Origin: Ornithodoros turicata
Lineage: Eukaryota; Arthropoda; Arachnida; Ixodida; Argasidae
Assembly: GCF_037126465.1 (NCBI RefSeq)
Contig: NW_026999467.1
Coordinates: 62,001-126,000, forward strand
DNA: 64,000 nt
Direction of reading: 5' to 3'
Each line of letters opens with the position of its first letter. Position 1 is the stretch's first letter. The notes under the pieces are model-generated. The model was not told the origin of the DNA. It did no database searches and saw only the letters and a program-made list of their open reading frames with translations. This document shows, piece after piece, positions 42,943 to 54,200 of this stretch. Both the position numbers and the translations under genes were made by a program.

Positions 42943-43588
42943 ATCTGGAGCATGTGTACGAAATATCTTTGTTCGAAAACTGCGCAGATTTTATTTAAAC
43001 CCATTTTATTTATTGCCCAACGGGCCTTGAGGGTAAAATAAATAAATAAATAAACAAATTCATTATGACGTGAGCGCCTCTGTGAAGCGAGGGGGCACTA
43101 AAAGAAACACTCTGCTGACATCATCAGGTGTCTTTTCCCAGCACTGCTTGATTTGACCTGCTCGTGTTTTGGAAGGATACAACCTTTTCCAAAGTGTATT
43201 CGCTTCTATCCCGTTGCAATCGACGTAACAATGGTCGGCTCACTATGGCGCTTGAATGGTTGCGGCAAGAGATTCGCTACACGTCGGAAACTACATGGAA
43301 CGTCCTTTTTTGTTTCCTTCAAAATGCAAGAGAGAATGCAGGTTTCGAAGCAGACGACAACGCTGGGTGACGCCACGGTATCCTCCTCCGGACGAACCTC
43401 CGTAGGATTTCTGCTCTTTGCATTTCGGTTTCGGTTTGCTACTGTCATCATTTATGAATTGATTACTCACGCAAAATGGATGCGAATGTTGTATTCGGTA
43501 TCGAGGGGGTGGTTCATGTTCGGTATGATGCTCATCTAATTTTTCTCGAACCTTTGCGAAGTCGGCCTTTAAAGGTGCGTGGAACATG
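42943..43588. other. STAM intron with (AAAT)n and a MITE-like end
   Basis: A short (AAAT)n tract lies at about 43033-43058. At 43090 AGGGGGCACTAAAAGAAACA resembles the terminus of the element at 57444. No gene. Confidence 0.4.
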
Positions 43589-43752
43589 TGTAGAGGACGG
43601 TGGACTGCCTCTACATGAGCCCCGACCGGCGATGATGGTATGCCACGGAGAGGCGATGACGGTGGCCTATCTCCATGGCCGCGCCGGTGGAACTGAGAGC
43701 GGGTGCTCCACGCGTGTGGCCATCGTTGTCGTCGTTGTCGTCGTCCGCCACA
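43589..43752 (-). repeat. TRIM copy 2, left LTR (164 bp)
   Basis: Nearly identical to its partner; differences are few (for example GACTGCC versus GTCTTCC near the start and GCCACA versus GAAACA at the end), so the insertion is not very old. Confidence 0.88.
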
Positions 43753-44329
43753 GGGGTCCCCCGGCCGTCAGATGCGTTGCGGACGCATCGCAAGAGCTGG
43801 AGTTAACGGGCGACCGTGGTAGGCGTATAGACGTGGTGACGTGTGGTCGAATAGGGGCACGGCACACGTTGGCGGCACTTCAGAGAGGATGAGGACGGGG
43901 AGAGCATCCGTGTGTAGGTAGTCATCCTTGTGGTAGGTGTGGACGGGAACAGCGATCCGTCGCAGAGAGAGTGAGGCGCTCGGTGTCGTGGTCCTGGGGT
44001 GCCGCGACCGGCACGGGAGCCGAAGCTCGATAGTCCCAGGTAGAGTGAGTGAGGTGCCAAGACGGGCTTAAGCGTGCCGAGGCGTCGGCTGCCGCGACTG
44101 CCGCAACCGGCAGGTGAGCGCAAGGCTCGAGTGTCGCGGCCGGCAGTGAGAAGCGTGAGAAGACTTGAGCGAAGAGAGAAGCGTAGGTGAGAGAGAGCGG
44201 AGAGTGCGGTAGGAGTGAAGGTGGGCCGTGTGTGCCGGAGGTAGTGCTGCTCGATGGCGTGGTCAGAAATTTGGGATGGTGAAGGGCCGAATTGCTCCGC
44301 ACGTTATGTTCTTTGTCCGGGTCACCAAA

Positions 44330-44493
44330 TGTAGAGGACGGTGGTCTTCCTCTACATGAGCCCCGACCGGCGATGATGGTATGCCACGGAGAGGCGATGA
44401 CGGTGGCCTATCTCCATGGCCGCGCCGGTGGAACTGAGAGCGGGTGCTCCACGCGCGTGGCCATCGTTGTCGTCGTTGTCGTCGTCCGAAACA
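44330..44493 (-). repeat. TRIM copy 2, right LTR (164 bp)
   Basis: Starts TGTAGAGGACGGTGG and ends GTCCGAAACA, then the CATG duplication. Confidence 0.88.
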
Positions 44494-44497
44494 CATG

Positions 44498-46106
44498 AAG
44501 CCTCACACAAGCTCTGTAGGTTACCTGCACTCGTCTTTAACAGGAGCTCATTTTATTCATTGCAGAACATGACACAGCAAAAAACAAAGAAACAAAAAAA
44601 ATTTGGGGAGTCACCTCAGTGCTCGTTAAGACAACAGCAATGACGTCACATACGTCGTACTTCACTCGTGGAACTCGTTGCTCCCTCAGCACAGTGATGC
44701 TGCTGAAGCACGCCAGATTTCTCTGATATGAGCCATCACTAGTGAAAAAGGTACGATGACACCCCAGCAAAACAACGCTAAATTTATCTCCACTGACACT
44801 GCTCCTCAATACTCCATGGCAAAAGCAACGTGCCCAGCAACAGTTTCTGCAAAAGTTGGCCAAATGAATGCAGCAAGCAACGTAGTCTCAAGAAATGGTG
44901 ATGAAAGAGGTTACGTAACGCCCCAGTTGCTACAGCAACAATGGCGAATGATGAGGCGTCGAGGGCACCATCAATGTGCCCCAGGTCAGCGATGACTAGA
45001 GCGCAGATTTCATGTCAATGCATGTTTTTTTTCTTCTAGAAATGGCTTCGTGTCTGGACAACGAAAAATCCCTTTTGATCTTGGTTTGGGACCGCTCAGA
45101 AGGGTCCTATAGTGCATATAAATGCACGTTTTGGCATATTTCGCATGAAAGTGCATGAAAAGTGCACATTTTGTCACATTTTCAGGTGCGAGAGCTTACT
45201 TCACCCTTTCTGATGCATGATTTTGCTGGTTTCGAGACGGCGTTGGGTCATCTTTCGGATTCTGGTCAGAATCGAAAAATTCTGGTCGGAATTGAATATG
45301 TGGTGGGTGAGGTGCGGTGTGCAGCCTGTAGCCTGGATTCTTCATCTACTACTGCATGCATGCCCAATGGGCCATACTTCACGTTCGCCACATTACCATC
45401 AAGAAGACGGGCGCTGTTCGCATTTTAACTGGCCTGTATGTTCGTGTTGCCGATGCTCAGGTTTGTTTCGTCATGGGTTTCATCTGCCAACTAGCCTGCG
45501 TTTACACTATTTTATCAATCACGAAGGCAGCCTTCAGCTTCATGATTTGCGCAAGCATTCTTTGTTGTGTGCAGCAGAACAAAGGTGGCTTTACTTTGCT
45601 GCATGGTCCCTAATAAAATGGTCACTTTTTTAAAAATACCATTAAAAAGGGCATTTGGTGCACTACTTTTGTACCAAGAACAATGGAAAACATTGCATAT
45701 ATTGAGGATTTGTAGTGCATATTTAGGAGATTTTCAGTGCATAGTTGCATGCATATTACGAAAGTTTTTAGTGCATATTTATCCGCGCAGCACCAAACGT
45801 GCTCCGGTGATAAGTTAAGTGGCCATGGGATATGCGAGAAAGTTCACTTTTGCAGGTATTTTTCTGAATGAAAACTAGGGTGAATGCCAAAATGAATTAA
45901 AAAGTTAGGATGTCAAAAAGTTAGTTTAGTGGGTGTGGGTAATGCGAGTTTGTTTACCCACACTACCCACGGATGCCATTGCGGGTACACCAGCATTTCG
46001 CCTGCAACTCGCACCTACACTGAGTGATAAACCCACAAATCGCAAAAGTGTGCGGGTATCTGCAGGTATACACCCGCATTCACCTCCAGTTATGAGCAAT
46101 GCCTAC
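44498..46106. other. STAM intron, dispersed-repeat debris
   Basis: Repeats of AGTGCAT / TGCATAT at both sides of 45100-45790 suggest a non-autonomous DNA element, and 45930-46080 is rich in TACCCACA / GCGGGTA motifs. No coding motif is recognised. Confidence 0.4.
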
Positions 46107-46267
46107 CTGTGGAAGATATCCTTGTTGCACTGGTGGTACACGCACAAGGCTGTGATAGAGCGCAAAGGCATCAGCCAGCTGCCGCCCCAATGTGGCAAGG
46201 GCAGCATGACGACGGTCAATGCATTCAAGCTCTTGCTCAATCAGAGGACCCATGAGGTGGCACTGCT
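46107..46267 (-). CDS. STAM: STAM, GAT-region exon
   Basis: Acceptor TGTTTCAG precedes base 46267; donor GTAGGC follows 46107. Two bases complete a Glu codon and 53 codons follow: QCHLMGPLIEQELECIDRRH, AALATLGRQLADAFALYHSL and VRVPPVQQGYLPQ. This matches the STAM GAT/coiled-coil segment (in vertebrates '[20 protein letters not shown]...'), through which STAM pairs with HGS/HRS to form ESCRT-0 on endosomes and binds ubiquitin. Ends in phase 0. Confidence 0.92.
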
Positions 46268-46338
46268 CTGAAACAGTATGTCTATTTTGTTCACAAATAT
46301 AGCAGTTATTGAAAAAAATAAAAGAGAACACAACATGC
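46268..46338 (-). other. STAM intron of 71 nt with GC-AG boundaries
   Basis: On the minus strand the upstream exon ends GGAAG and the intron begins GCATGT and ends TTTCAG. Joining there gives ...SLE|EQCHLMG..., in register with vertebrate STAM. No GT in range preserves the frame and homology, so a GC donor is the best reading. Confidence 0.82.
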
Positions 46339-46426
46339 CTTCCAAGGAACAAAGCTGCGGGTCATCTGGGCACACGCCTGTGGGATCTGCGTCGTGAAGT
46401 AGCTGCAGAGTTTCATCCATCTTGCT
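46339..46426 (-). CDS. STAM: STAM, start of GAT region
   Basis: Acceptor TTCTGTTTTCAG precedes base 46426. The exon encodes SKMDETLQLLHDADPTGVCP and DDPQLCSLE plus one base, matching the STAM stretch that reads 'DKMDQLLQMLQSTDP' in vertebrates. It starts in phase 0, which fits the phase-0 end of 54121-54200. Confidence 0.92.
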
Positions 46427-48751
46427 CTGAAAACAGAACGCAAAGTACAGCAAAAGGTATAATAGTGAGTTTTAGTAAACCACTTTGCAACGACCCGCTA
46501 CGATACAGAGTACGCTAATCCAAAACGCTATCACGATATGCGAGACTGATGCTGTTGACGTCTTAGTACACTGTGGAAGGAGACAGTGTGGTTAGTTAAC
46601 ATCGTAGCGCTCCCGTATGGCAAATCCCGGACCCTGAAATGTGAAACCTTTCGATGTTACGCTGTTGAGGAGTTCTGTTATTGCAATCCATTTTGTTGCA
46701 TACACGAAGGGTTACTCAATCACCTTGAGCAGTATAAAAATGCTACAGGAGTCCACAACGCCATCTTGCTTCTCGCGCAGTTGGCCTCGTCGTCGTCTTC
46801 TCCTCGCGGAGCTTCGCAACCAGCGCGACGTCTCCGATAATATCGTACGCTATTCCTTGAGGAGATCTGTACCGGTGATAAGCTAGTGAAGCTCCGCTAG
46901 CGTTGCGCAGTGTGCCGCTGAGACCAATGCCGTAGCTGGTACCGTATCGTAGATGCAAAAACGGCGTACAAATACTCTTTGATGTCCATTTTACAGCAAC
47001 AGCTGTTAAGGGCTCAATTTCGTGAAGATCCTGTCCCATATGTCGCATCGAGGAAAAGGCGCGCGATGCGGATAGGTCGTTTTGGAGAGTCACTGTGGCT
47101 GCGACGTTGGCGTCACGTGCCTCGGAGAAAAAGTGGCGTTTGCCGGTTCACATGTCATGATATGTGAAGAGTTGCGCCGTGCGCATATCGGCTTCTCGCC
47201 TCCCGCAGCAGCAGCGAGGACGGTATTATGTGTGTATGTAGAGGTGAACAGCGGCATTATGAGCCGATGTATGAAGTGTACGTACGGATGATGACCTTGC
47301 TGCAAACTACAATCGATAGGGCGAACCATGTACATAGCGCAAGGCGAGCGCATACATCAATGCCATAAGCACCCTTAGATTTCAACAAATTGAGCAACGA
47401 AGAGAGAACACCTTGGAATGACACTATGTTAGTCACTACCTCACCAGAATCCACAATGAGCCTCCACATGATCAACAAAGACTGACTGAAAGTATTTATT
47501 TAGTTTATTAGCAATATATTTCAGATTAGTAATGTTTTCCTCACTAATTGCATACAATGGCTTTATTGTAGAGCTGTGCAAATAGCAAAATCTCCATTGT
47601 GAATCAAATCTGAATAATTTATTCAAAAGCCGAATCGAATTCGAATAATCAGAACAAGCCCAATTCAAATAATTTCAAATATCTGATGGTGAAATATTTT
47701 GTGGTGTTGTGCTCACTCGATGTTCTGCTCCAAACTTGCGAGCCTTTTCATGCAGCATAGCATATTGTGAGAGAAGGGTGCCTCTATATTGTGTATGGTA
47801 GACTGCATTAGTGGGATGAACTGCATTGCGAGTTAGTCAACATGATCCATGCAGCCTGCTTTGTGTGCATCTCCTCATTTCTATGCTTACATCGCGAATT
47901 TCCTGTACTTTTTTTTTAGAAACTGCACATATTTCCATCAATTACTGAACATAACTCTGAAAGTTGGAGTACATTTACTGGAACATGCAGTGCCCAGAGT
48001 ACAGTGTTGACCATGAGGTCACAGAAGTTGTAGATTTTAGTGACAGAGTACTGTAAGCAGTGTAAAGCGGGCTTCACCTAACACTCATGTGTAATGATGT
48101 GAAGCAGACTTGCAGAATGGAGGAAAAAAAAAAGAAAAGAAAAACAATGGTGGTAACATGAAGTGGGCTTCACCTATCCCTTGGATACAATGAGGCTAAG
48201 TCCACTTGCAGAATGGCAATACCTCGCTTCAGTACTATTACAAAAATATTCGAAAATTTCGAATACTGAAAATAGGCTGCGAATAGCATTCGACAGGGTT
48301 CTCCTCACGGTGGGAGACAGTGGACCTGGCACCCACCACTCCGTCTGATTGCCCATCTCTGGCGCCGACCCGCCCACCTCTCCTTTCTGTCGTGTTTCCC
48401 ATCGCATGTCGGTCATACTGACATTGCTGGTGATGTCGCGCCACCGGCGTATGCCTGAGGCGTTCGGTAGGGGTTAGCTCCTTCTCGATGTTAGCTTGCC
48501 ATCCACTCTTCTGCCCACCAAAGATTTCTTTACGTTGTCCAAGCCATCTTCGTACTTTTGCCTCGGCAACTCCGAAACGCTGCCCAACTTGAACGTTGTT
48601 GTTCGTGGTTTCAGCTGCTTCAATTACTTTCCGCTTGAATGCGGCAGAATAGAAAACATGCTTTGGGCCATCCCGAAACGTATGTACAAACTGGTGCAAA
48701 CGTGAAACGCAACTAGCACTGAAAGACGTGACTCGCGCTTGAGTTTCCGTT
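46427..48751. other. STAM intron with repeat fragments
   Basis: TTTACAGCAACAGCTGTTAA near 46990 looks like the end of a common tick MITE (from memory). TAGAGCTGTGCAAATAG at 47574 is a hAT-like left end without a partner. Two copies of a GGGCTTCACCTA...CTTGCAGAATGG segment (48068-48118 and 48165-48215) resemble the inside of the pogo-type MITE. Confidence 0.4.
48300..48699 (-). pseudogene. Pogo-type HTH fragment
   Basis: The frame starts MHQFVHTFRDGPKHVFYSAA, then FKRKVIEAAETTNNNVQVGQ and RFGVAEAKVRRWLGQRKEIF. This is a BrkDBD/psq-like helix-turn-helix as at the N-terminus of pogo-family transposases. After about residue 70 the frame runs into unrelated sequence. It lies in a STAM intron on the same strand. 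Confidence 0.6.
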
Positions 48752-49667
48752 TCATGGATAATGTCTAGTCATCCAAGGATATGGACGATGATGTCGAACC
48801 TTAACTTCGTTAAAAATAAAATGCGTTATGCAATACTGACGAGCTTCCTTAAACTTATCCTGTAACTTTTTAACGTCATGATCATTAAACCTTTCATAAA
48901 CGATATCTAAGTGATTGACTATATTCTCATCCAAGAACTGGAATAATATTTCAAGAACAATATTTAAAAAACATTCTGTTCAACGGTTTTCTTTATCGGT
49001 TCGCAATCAGCAAGAACAAAGAGATGCACAAGTCCATGATCGGATCTGCTTTCGTGTACATCAAAAGTGTATTCAGCAAAATGTGAAATTAGTGAAGTGT
49101 CAGTGATGCGTGTGGGTTCATCAACAACTTGCGTCAGATCATGGGCTAACATAATGTCAGAACAAATAGTATTTGCATTTTGGCCATTTTTTTCATGTGA
49201 TAACACTACCCTATCACCATTTAGCTTGTTTTGTCTGGAACTTTCCCACAGTAGTTGCCTTTTTCTTAACGTGTGCTGCGAATAATCATTCTGCATAAAT
49301 ATCCGAGTTCCCTTTCGCTTTTTTGTATTTCCAAGAATTGCTACATTTTCACTGTAATCCTGAAGGCACAGTATAACAGGCCTCTTCTTACCCAGCTTAT
49401 GAACACGTCTTATAGATTAGCAGGGAATCTCAATTTTTTTTTCAATAGGATCAACAATCTTTTCCTTGAGTCCGTCAGATGTTTCTTCTGGCGTTTCGGG
49501 AATATTGAAAATAACCAAGTTATGCTTCTATCTTCTAAATCCGCTATCTTGAGCGCCTGAAGTTCAAAAGCTTTTTGGAGCGACGATACGTTTTCATCAA
49601 ATGCGTTGGTTTTGTCATCTCTTGCATAGAGATTAGTTAGGCCAGCGCCTCCTACACAAAGGGTCAA
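48752..49667 (-). pseudogene. LINE fragment: ORF1 joined to endonuclease
   Basis: On the minus strand, 49410-49667 gives a coiled-coil part (LQKAFELQALKIADLEDRS) and then, in other frames, a FSIFP/RPVILCLQDYS-like block and RKRQLLWESSRQNKLNGDRV, typical of LINE ORF1. From about 49180 it changes to LAHDLTQVVDEPTRITDTS and ESRSDHGLVHLFVL, the C-terminal endonuclease region of a jockey/CR1-like ORF2 (SDH motif), then to IVYERFNDHDVKKLQDKFKE and PWMTR. ORF1's end and the endonuclease start are missing, an internal deletion. No RT. Confidence 0.78.
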
Positions 49668-49962
49668 TGCCTGTCAGCTTGCGCCGCGTGCAGCAGGAGG
49701 AGGCCGTCGCGAAAAATGCAGTGCTGCCACGGGGACATTGGCCACCCCCACCATAGGCGCGTTGCATTTGTGCTGCTCGAGAGCTGTGAAATTCAGAATT
49801 CTGCTGTGTACATTACCTTTTCTTTTCTCTATTTGACATCGGAACGCCCTACCAACTCTTCTTGGCGAGAACAGAGTTCAGCCTTGTCCTCAAACAATGT
49901 CATAATTTGTGATCTACGTAACAATGTTTTGTCTGATTCATTCGCATGAGGTCTGTGCTATA

Positions 49963-51943
49963 CAGTTAAACCTCGATATAACAAACTGCACTGCAATGAA
50001 ATCCGCAATGTAGCGAAATATTACCGGTTCGTCGACTTTGTCCCCATAGAACTCCATGTATTATGAACCCTGCTGTAACAAAGTTCAGAATTGCGAAATT
50101 TCAAATTAACAAATGCTTTCCGAGCCCGAAACATGAAAAAGCGCGGGGAGCTGCTGCCTCTGGCGCCTTCTCAGAGGACGCTGGCGAGTTGGTGTGCCCA
50201 GAAAAGAAGAAAGAGCACGCGAGAAGTCATGCAAGAGAGCAAGAAGGGAGGAGAGGGGTGCACACATGGGCTTCATCTGCTCGCTTCCTCGCACGTAGTT
50301 TCGCTTTCGCCTTGGTGTGTTCTCGCTATGGGTAAACGCCAGGTGCTTTCGCTCAAGGTCAAGGCGAAAATCCTAAAAGCTGTTTCGGATGGAGCAAAGA
50401 AGAAGGATGTTGCGGCTCAATACGGAATACAGCAGAGTTCACTGTCGACGATTCCAAAGGCGAAGGATTCCATCATTGAAGCTCTTAAGAAAGGCACAAA
50501 CGCCCAACGAAAGCGAATAAAGCCAGCGACGTACGACAATGTGGACCAGGCACTTTTCTCATGGTTCACGGACACCCGAGCACAAAACATTCCAGTGTCT
50601 GAAGCCATCTTACAGCAGAAGGTCAAGAATTTTGCATGCCTGCTGGACTATAACGAATTCAAGGCAAGCAGTGGGTGGCCTCAGTGATTCAAGGCACGGC
50701 ATGCCATTGCCGGAAAGGTCGTGAGTGGCGAACTGAGTTTGGCCGATGCACCTGAAGCCGCTGCATGGCTAGGAAAGGAATTGCCGGAGATCATGATTGC
50801 GCTACCAGGATTTTTCTACCAAATGCTTCCAAACAGAACACTAGCGCTGAAAGGAGACTCCTGTCACGACGGAAAGCAAAGTCTCAAAGTTCTTCTCTGC
50901 GTGAATATGGATGCAACTGACTTGCGGGTACCACTTTTCATTGGCCGCAGCAAGAAGCCACACTGTTTTAGAGGTTTCAGGCGCCTGGAGGTGGAATACA
51001 CTTCAAACCTGAAGGCTTGGATGACCCGCAACATTTTTCGCAATTGGCTCAAGGCTCTGGACGAGGACATGAGAAGGGATGACCGCAGGATCTGCCTTTG
51101 GGTGGACAAGTGTTCCGCCCGTCGTGTCGACGACATGGAATTGAGCAACGTGGAGCTGCGGTTCCTGCCTCCCAACTGCACCTCATTAATCCAGCCTCTT
51201 CATCAAGGCATCATCAACAACATGAAGCGCGCGAACCGACGACGGCTGATCGATAAGCTTCTGCTTAAGACCAGTCACAACCGCCCTACTAAGGTGGGCG
51301 TGTATTAAGCGATAGAGATGCTGCCTGGAGGAGCACTCCCGAGGACGAGGAGACCATAAGGAATTGTTTCAAGAAAGCCAGTTTCCGGGACTCTCCTTCA
51401 TTAGAAGACTGTATTGCAGATGAAGAAAGCAGTCAAGCTGATCTCTGTGAGGCATGGCAGTGCCTTCGTAGCAACGAGGGTGTTGACCTGGAGGACTTCC
51501 TCTATGGGGACTCTGCCGCTGTCACAACGGAAGAAGTGACGGATGATTCGATTGTTCAGGATGTTGTTGGAGGGTGCGCACAGGATCATGACAGTGACGA
51601 CGATCGAGATTCCTGTGAGGTTCCAAGTACCTGTGAAGTGCTTGACATGATAGACGTGCAGAGGCAGTATGCCACTACTCAAAGTGAGAATGTGCTACAA
51701 TGCCTCTGGGCACTCAAACGTCATGTGACCTCAACGTTGATGACAAACATGACACAGACGAAAGTCATGGACTACTTTGGACACAAATAAATGTATTTTC
51801 TGCCTCCTTTCCTTATCCTGGCTCCCCAAAGCACTTCTGAGGTATATCTGCATGCTAAACAGTGCAATTTCAATGTAACGAAATTTCAATATAACAAAGA
51901 AAACTGTGTAATTTAACAACTTCGTTATATCGAGGTTTAACTG
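49963..51943 (+). mobile_element. Tigger element, 1981 bp
   Basis: CAGTTAAACCTCGATATAAC (49963) and GTTATATCGAGGTTTAACTG (51943) are perfect 20-bp inverted ends, each flanked by TA. It encodes a broken pogo-family transposase on the plus strand, antisense to STAM. Confidence 0.95.
50328..51790 (+). pseudogene. Tigger transposase, broken and lacking catalytic Asps
   Basis: Starting at ATG 50328: psq HTH (LSLKVKAKILKAVSDGAKKK), CENP-B-type HTH (ALFSWFTDTRAQNIPVSEAI), then DDE core. TGA at 50685-50687 replaces the Arg codon of the usual 'GW-x-x-RF' motif (CGA to TGA type change); the frame continues to TAA at 51306. The first catalytic motif, normally 'ADETG', reads IALPGFFYQ; the second, WVDKCSA, keeps its Asp; the third, normally 'QPMDQG', reads QPLHQG. 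The C-terminal part 51536-51790 is in another frame (TQTKVMDYFG). Dead for at least three reasons. Confidence 0.93.
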
Positions 51944-52169
51944 TAACTGTTTAACTGTAACTGGTAATACTAAAGTTATAACCAAAATCTCTGTAATAGA
52001 CATTGTTACTGAACTCGGCTGTGTCCATTTAAAATTAAAAAAGAAGCTATCAACACGAGATCTGAGAGAAGTTACCGTAGGTACAGACAGCGTCACCAAA
52101 TTAAGGCATGCAACTGCAATACAGCTCAACTGTAATCAGTTCACCTTCACGTTATGTACTTCCTAGAAA
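51944..52169. other. Short spacer
   Basis: Nothing recognised. Confidence 0.4.
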
Positions 52170-52900
52170 GAGGTTTCTTTCTGAAGCTTTCATGGGCATC
52201 ATTCTTGTCTGTGATGTGAAAGGCATAGTTCACCAGCATAGGCAGAAAAAACTTTGAATATATCAGATACACGAGTTCAGCTGTTTCATTTTTTTTTTTG
52301 CTGGCACTCCAGAGTGAAGAAACGTATCCAACGGCTTCCAGTCTGTTTCTTTTTCACATGAAAACATAGCTTCAGTGAGCTGCCTTAGTACGTCCAACAT
52401 GTAGAGAAGTTTGTTTGAGGGATACAGGAGCCCTCCTTGGTCTTGGTGATTCGTTAGTCACCGGCAGTCCGGCTTGCCCTGCTTTTAAGAACATTTTGGT
52501 AGCAATTCTCACAAGAAGTTATCTTCACAACAAGACTGGATATGTAGCCTCCAATGTGTGTTGTAGCAGACAGTTGAAGGCTGGGCTCAAGTTCCCCAAT
52601 AGGCTCGTTTAAGTTTTGCAGGGTTGATTCTGCCTCATAGTGAATCATTTCCAGAGCCTTTGTTAGCTTCTCTGACGAGACATTAGTAATTGCCACGTTT
52701 GAGTGCGAGGCAACTGTGTGTGTGGGATACACAAGGGCCGTCGCTGCACGATGCAATAGTTTAATAGAAAGGCTAATGCGTACGAGCTTATAGCTGCATT
52801 CTTCTGCAAACAGTCTCACAAATGCCTGTGCATAACGGAGGTACTCACATGCAGCCCATACGTGCAGACTGGAAGCAGAAACGTCCCAAACCGGCACTGG
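52170..52900 (-). pseudogene. P/THAP-like transposase C-terminal fragment
   Basis: Frame 52454-52897 ends with PSLQLSATTHIGGYISSLVV and KITSCENC; after a shift, DQGGLLYPSNKLLYMLDVLR continues. The pair 'xxIxGYIxxLVxxxxxCxxC' and 'GGLxYPS' is what I associate with the C-terminal part of P-element/THAP9-like and related transposases. No DDE core or THAP finger is attached. It is intronic to STAM; splice-phase reasoning excludes it as a STAM exon. Family assignment is tentative. Confidence 0.45.
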
Positions 52901-52948
52901 TTTTGCGAAACGTCAAGGGGTTAACCGATTAACAAAATCAAGGGCGCC

Positions 52949-53380
52949 CTACATATGTCGCGCCACTCCTCGGCCGCGACGGCGTTGCGGAGCGGAACTG
53001 ACAGGCATAGAACCTTTTATATAGGAGGCATTGGTTAGATGCTTATGAAGGTCTTTCATGCTAGCCGAAAGCATTGCAATTTTATGTACCATTGTTATTT
53101 CATTTTCCTTCAATTTGGTGATATGTTGTAAAATATACTTCTGTCTGTTTATCCGTGTCTGCAGATTCTGTTCCACTGTGCGAGGACCCAAGTTCGTTTT
53201 CGACATCTCCACAACAAACGTCTTGCAACAAAAATGCATTGTCATAGAGGTTGCTTGAAGGTCTTCAATCCTTTCAATGAAGAAGTCTCTCACACTAAGC
53301 AAAAAGAACCGAGTCCAGTGGTACAGTGAGTAAATAATATTTTGATGGCATAAGTGATAACCTGAACTGCTGTGTGCCAA
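52949..53380 (-). other. Unassigned 143-codon ORF with coiled-coil look
   Basis: The frame contains RTVEQNLQTRINRQKYILQH and ITKLKENEITMVHKIAMLSA with heptad-like spacing, and ends RRRGRGVARHM. I do not recognise it. It follows directly after the P/THAP-like fragment on the same strand and may be another part of the same element. Confidence 0.3.
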
Positions 53381-54120
53381 GCATGCTTGTCACACTTTAC
53401 AACTCAATTCACATATTTTCCTTGTAACTGTGATGCTCTGATACACAATTAGCATAACACAAAGGCACAAAGAAGACATAAATCAATGATGCAACAAAGC
53501 AAAGGCAAGCGAATACAATCTGTGCAAGAAATCAAGGCCATCGGTAAAGGCTGAATTATCCTTAATGAAATGAAAGTAGAAAAAGAACTAAGCTCGATGA
53601 AGAAACGTCATGAAGAGTGATGTCTTCTTAAACACTTTCCCCCATGAAGCACAACCTAGCTGGCTGCTGGATCATGCCATTTCATTTGCTTCTTCCAGGT
53701 GTGCAGAAGCTAAACCAGTCTGTTTAATGTTGTTCCTCCATGTAATGTGACTTGGCAGAAGCCGTCTGCACTGATTCTTCTGTTCTTGGCTCGCCCCACT
53801 ATCCACGAGTCTCCAGGCTTTTTCTCTCTTCCTGTGTGCTAATTCCTCCCTCACATGAGGTGGACTGTTGCATTTAGGATAGGTACTAACTGGGAACATC
53901 TTTTCCCGTCCAGAGTTTTTAATCACACTGGCTTGATATAATGTAAGACTCTTCAATACCTGCACTAGTGCCAACACCATCATGCAAAAAGCAGATTCAC
54001 AGCTGATAACTGATATGTTGTGGCCCTATTTTGCAGGACAGCAATGATCAGGGCGACGACATAGTGGGCAGTCTGTACATTAAATTTACCACACAAGCCT
54101 CAGAAGGTCACACATCTCAC
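53381..54120. other. STAM intron, nothing recognised
   Basis: A 103-codon minus-strand frame (53672-53983) has no motif. No TIR pair was found. Confidence 0.4.
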
Positions 54121-54200
54121 CTCATTTACTTCAGCCTCTACCACAGTCTGCACCTTGACTTCCTCTTTGAACTGTACACTCTTCTTCTCTTTCACTGGTC
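54121..54200 (-). CDS. STAM: STAM, exon after SH3
   Basis: Minus strand: acceptor GTGTTTGCAG before base 54200, donor GTGAGA after 54121. Encodes (G)PVKEKKSVQFKEEVKVQTVV and EAEVNE. The 'KK[ST]VQF--[ED]V-V-T' motif is the conserved segment just after the SH3 domain in STAM proteins. It begins in phase 1 continuation (two bases) and ends in phase 0, fitting both neighbours. Confidence 0.9.

Larger units (their letters stand above)
43589..44493 (-). mobile_element. TRIM (miniature LTR element), copy 2
   Basis: Two 164-bp direct repeats (43589-43752, 44330-44493) bound a 577-bp interior with a 4-bp duplication CATG on each side (43585-43588, 44494-44497). LTRs start TGTAGAGGACGG on the plus strand. 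The interior next to the right LTR is TTTGGTGACCCGGAC on the minus strand, the same primer-site-like tract as copy 1. A 126-codon minus-strand frame (43922-44302) begins soon after it, Ala/Pro/Ser/Leu-rich, without gag or pol motifs. Confidence 0.9.

Noticed and set aside
52454..53983. Minus-strand frames between STAM exons considered as extra STAM exons
   Set aside because: Exons 54121-54200 and 46339-46426 already join in phase 0 and match contiguous STAM protein; these frames resemble transposon sequence or nothing known.
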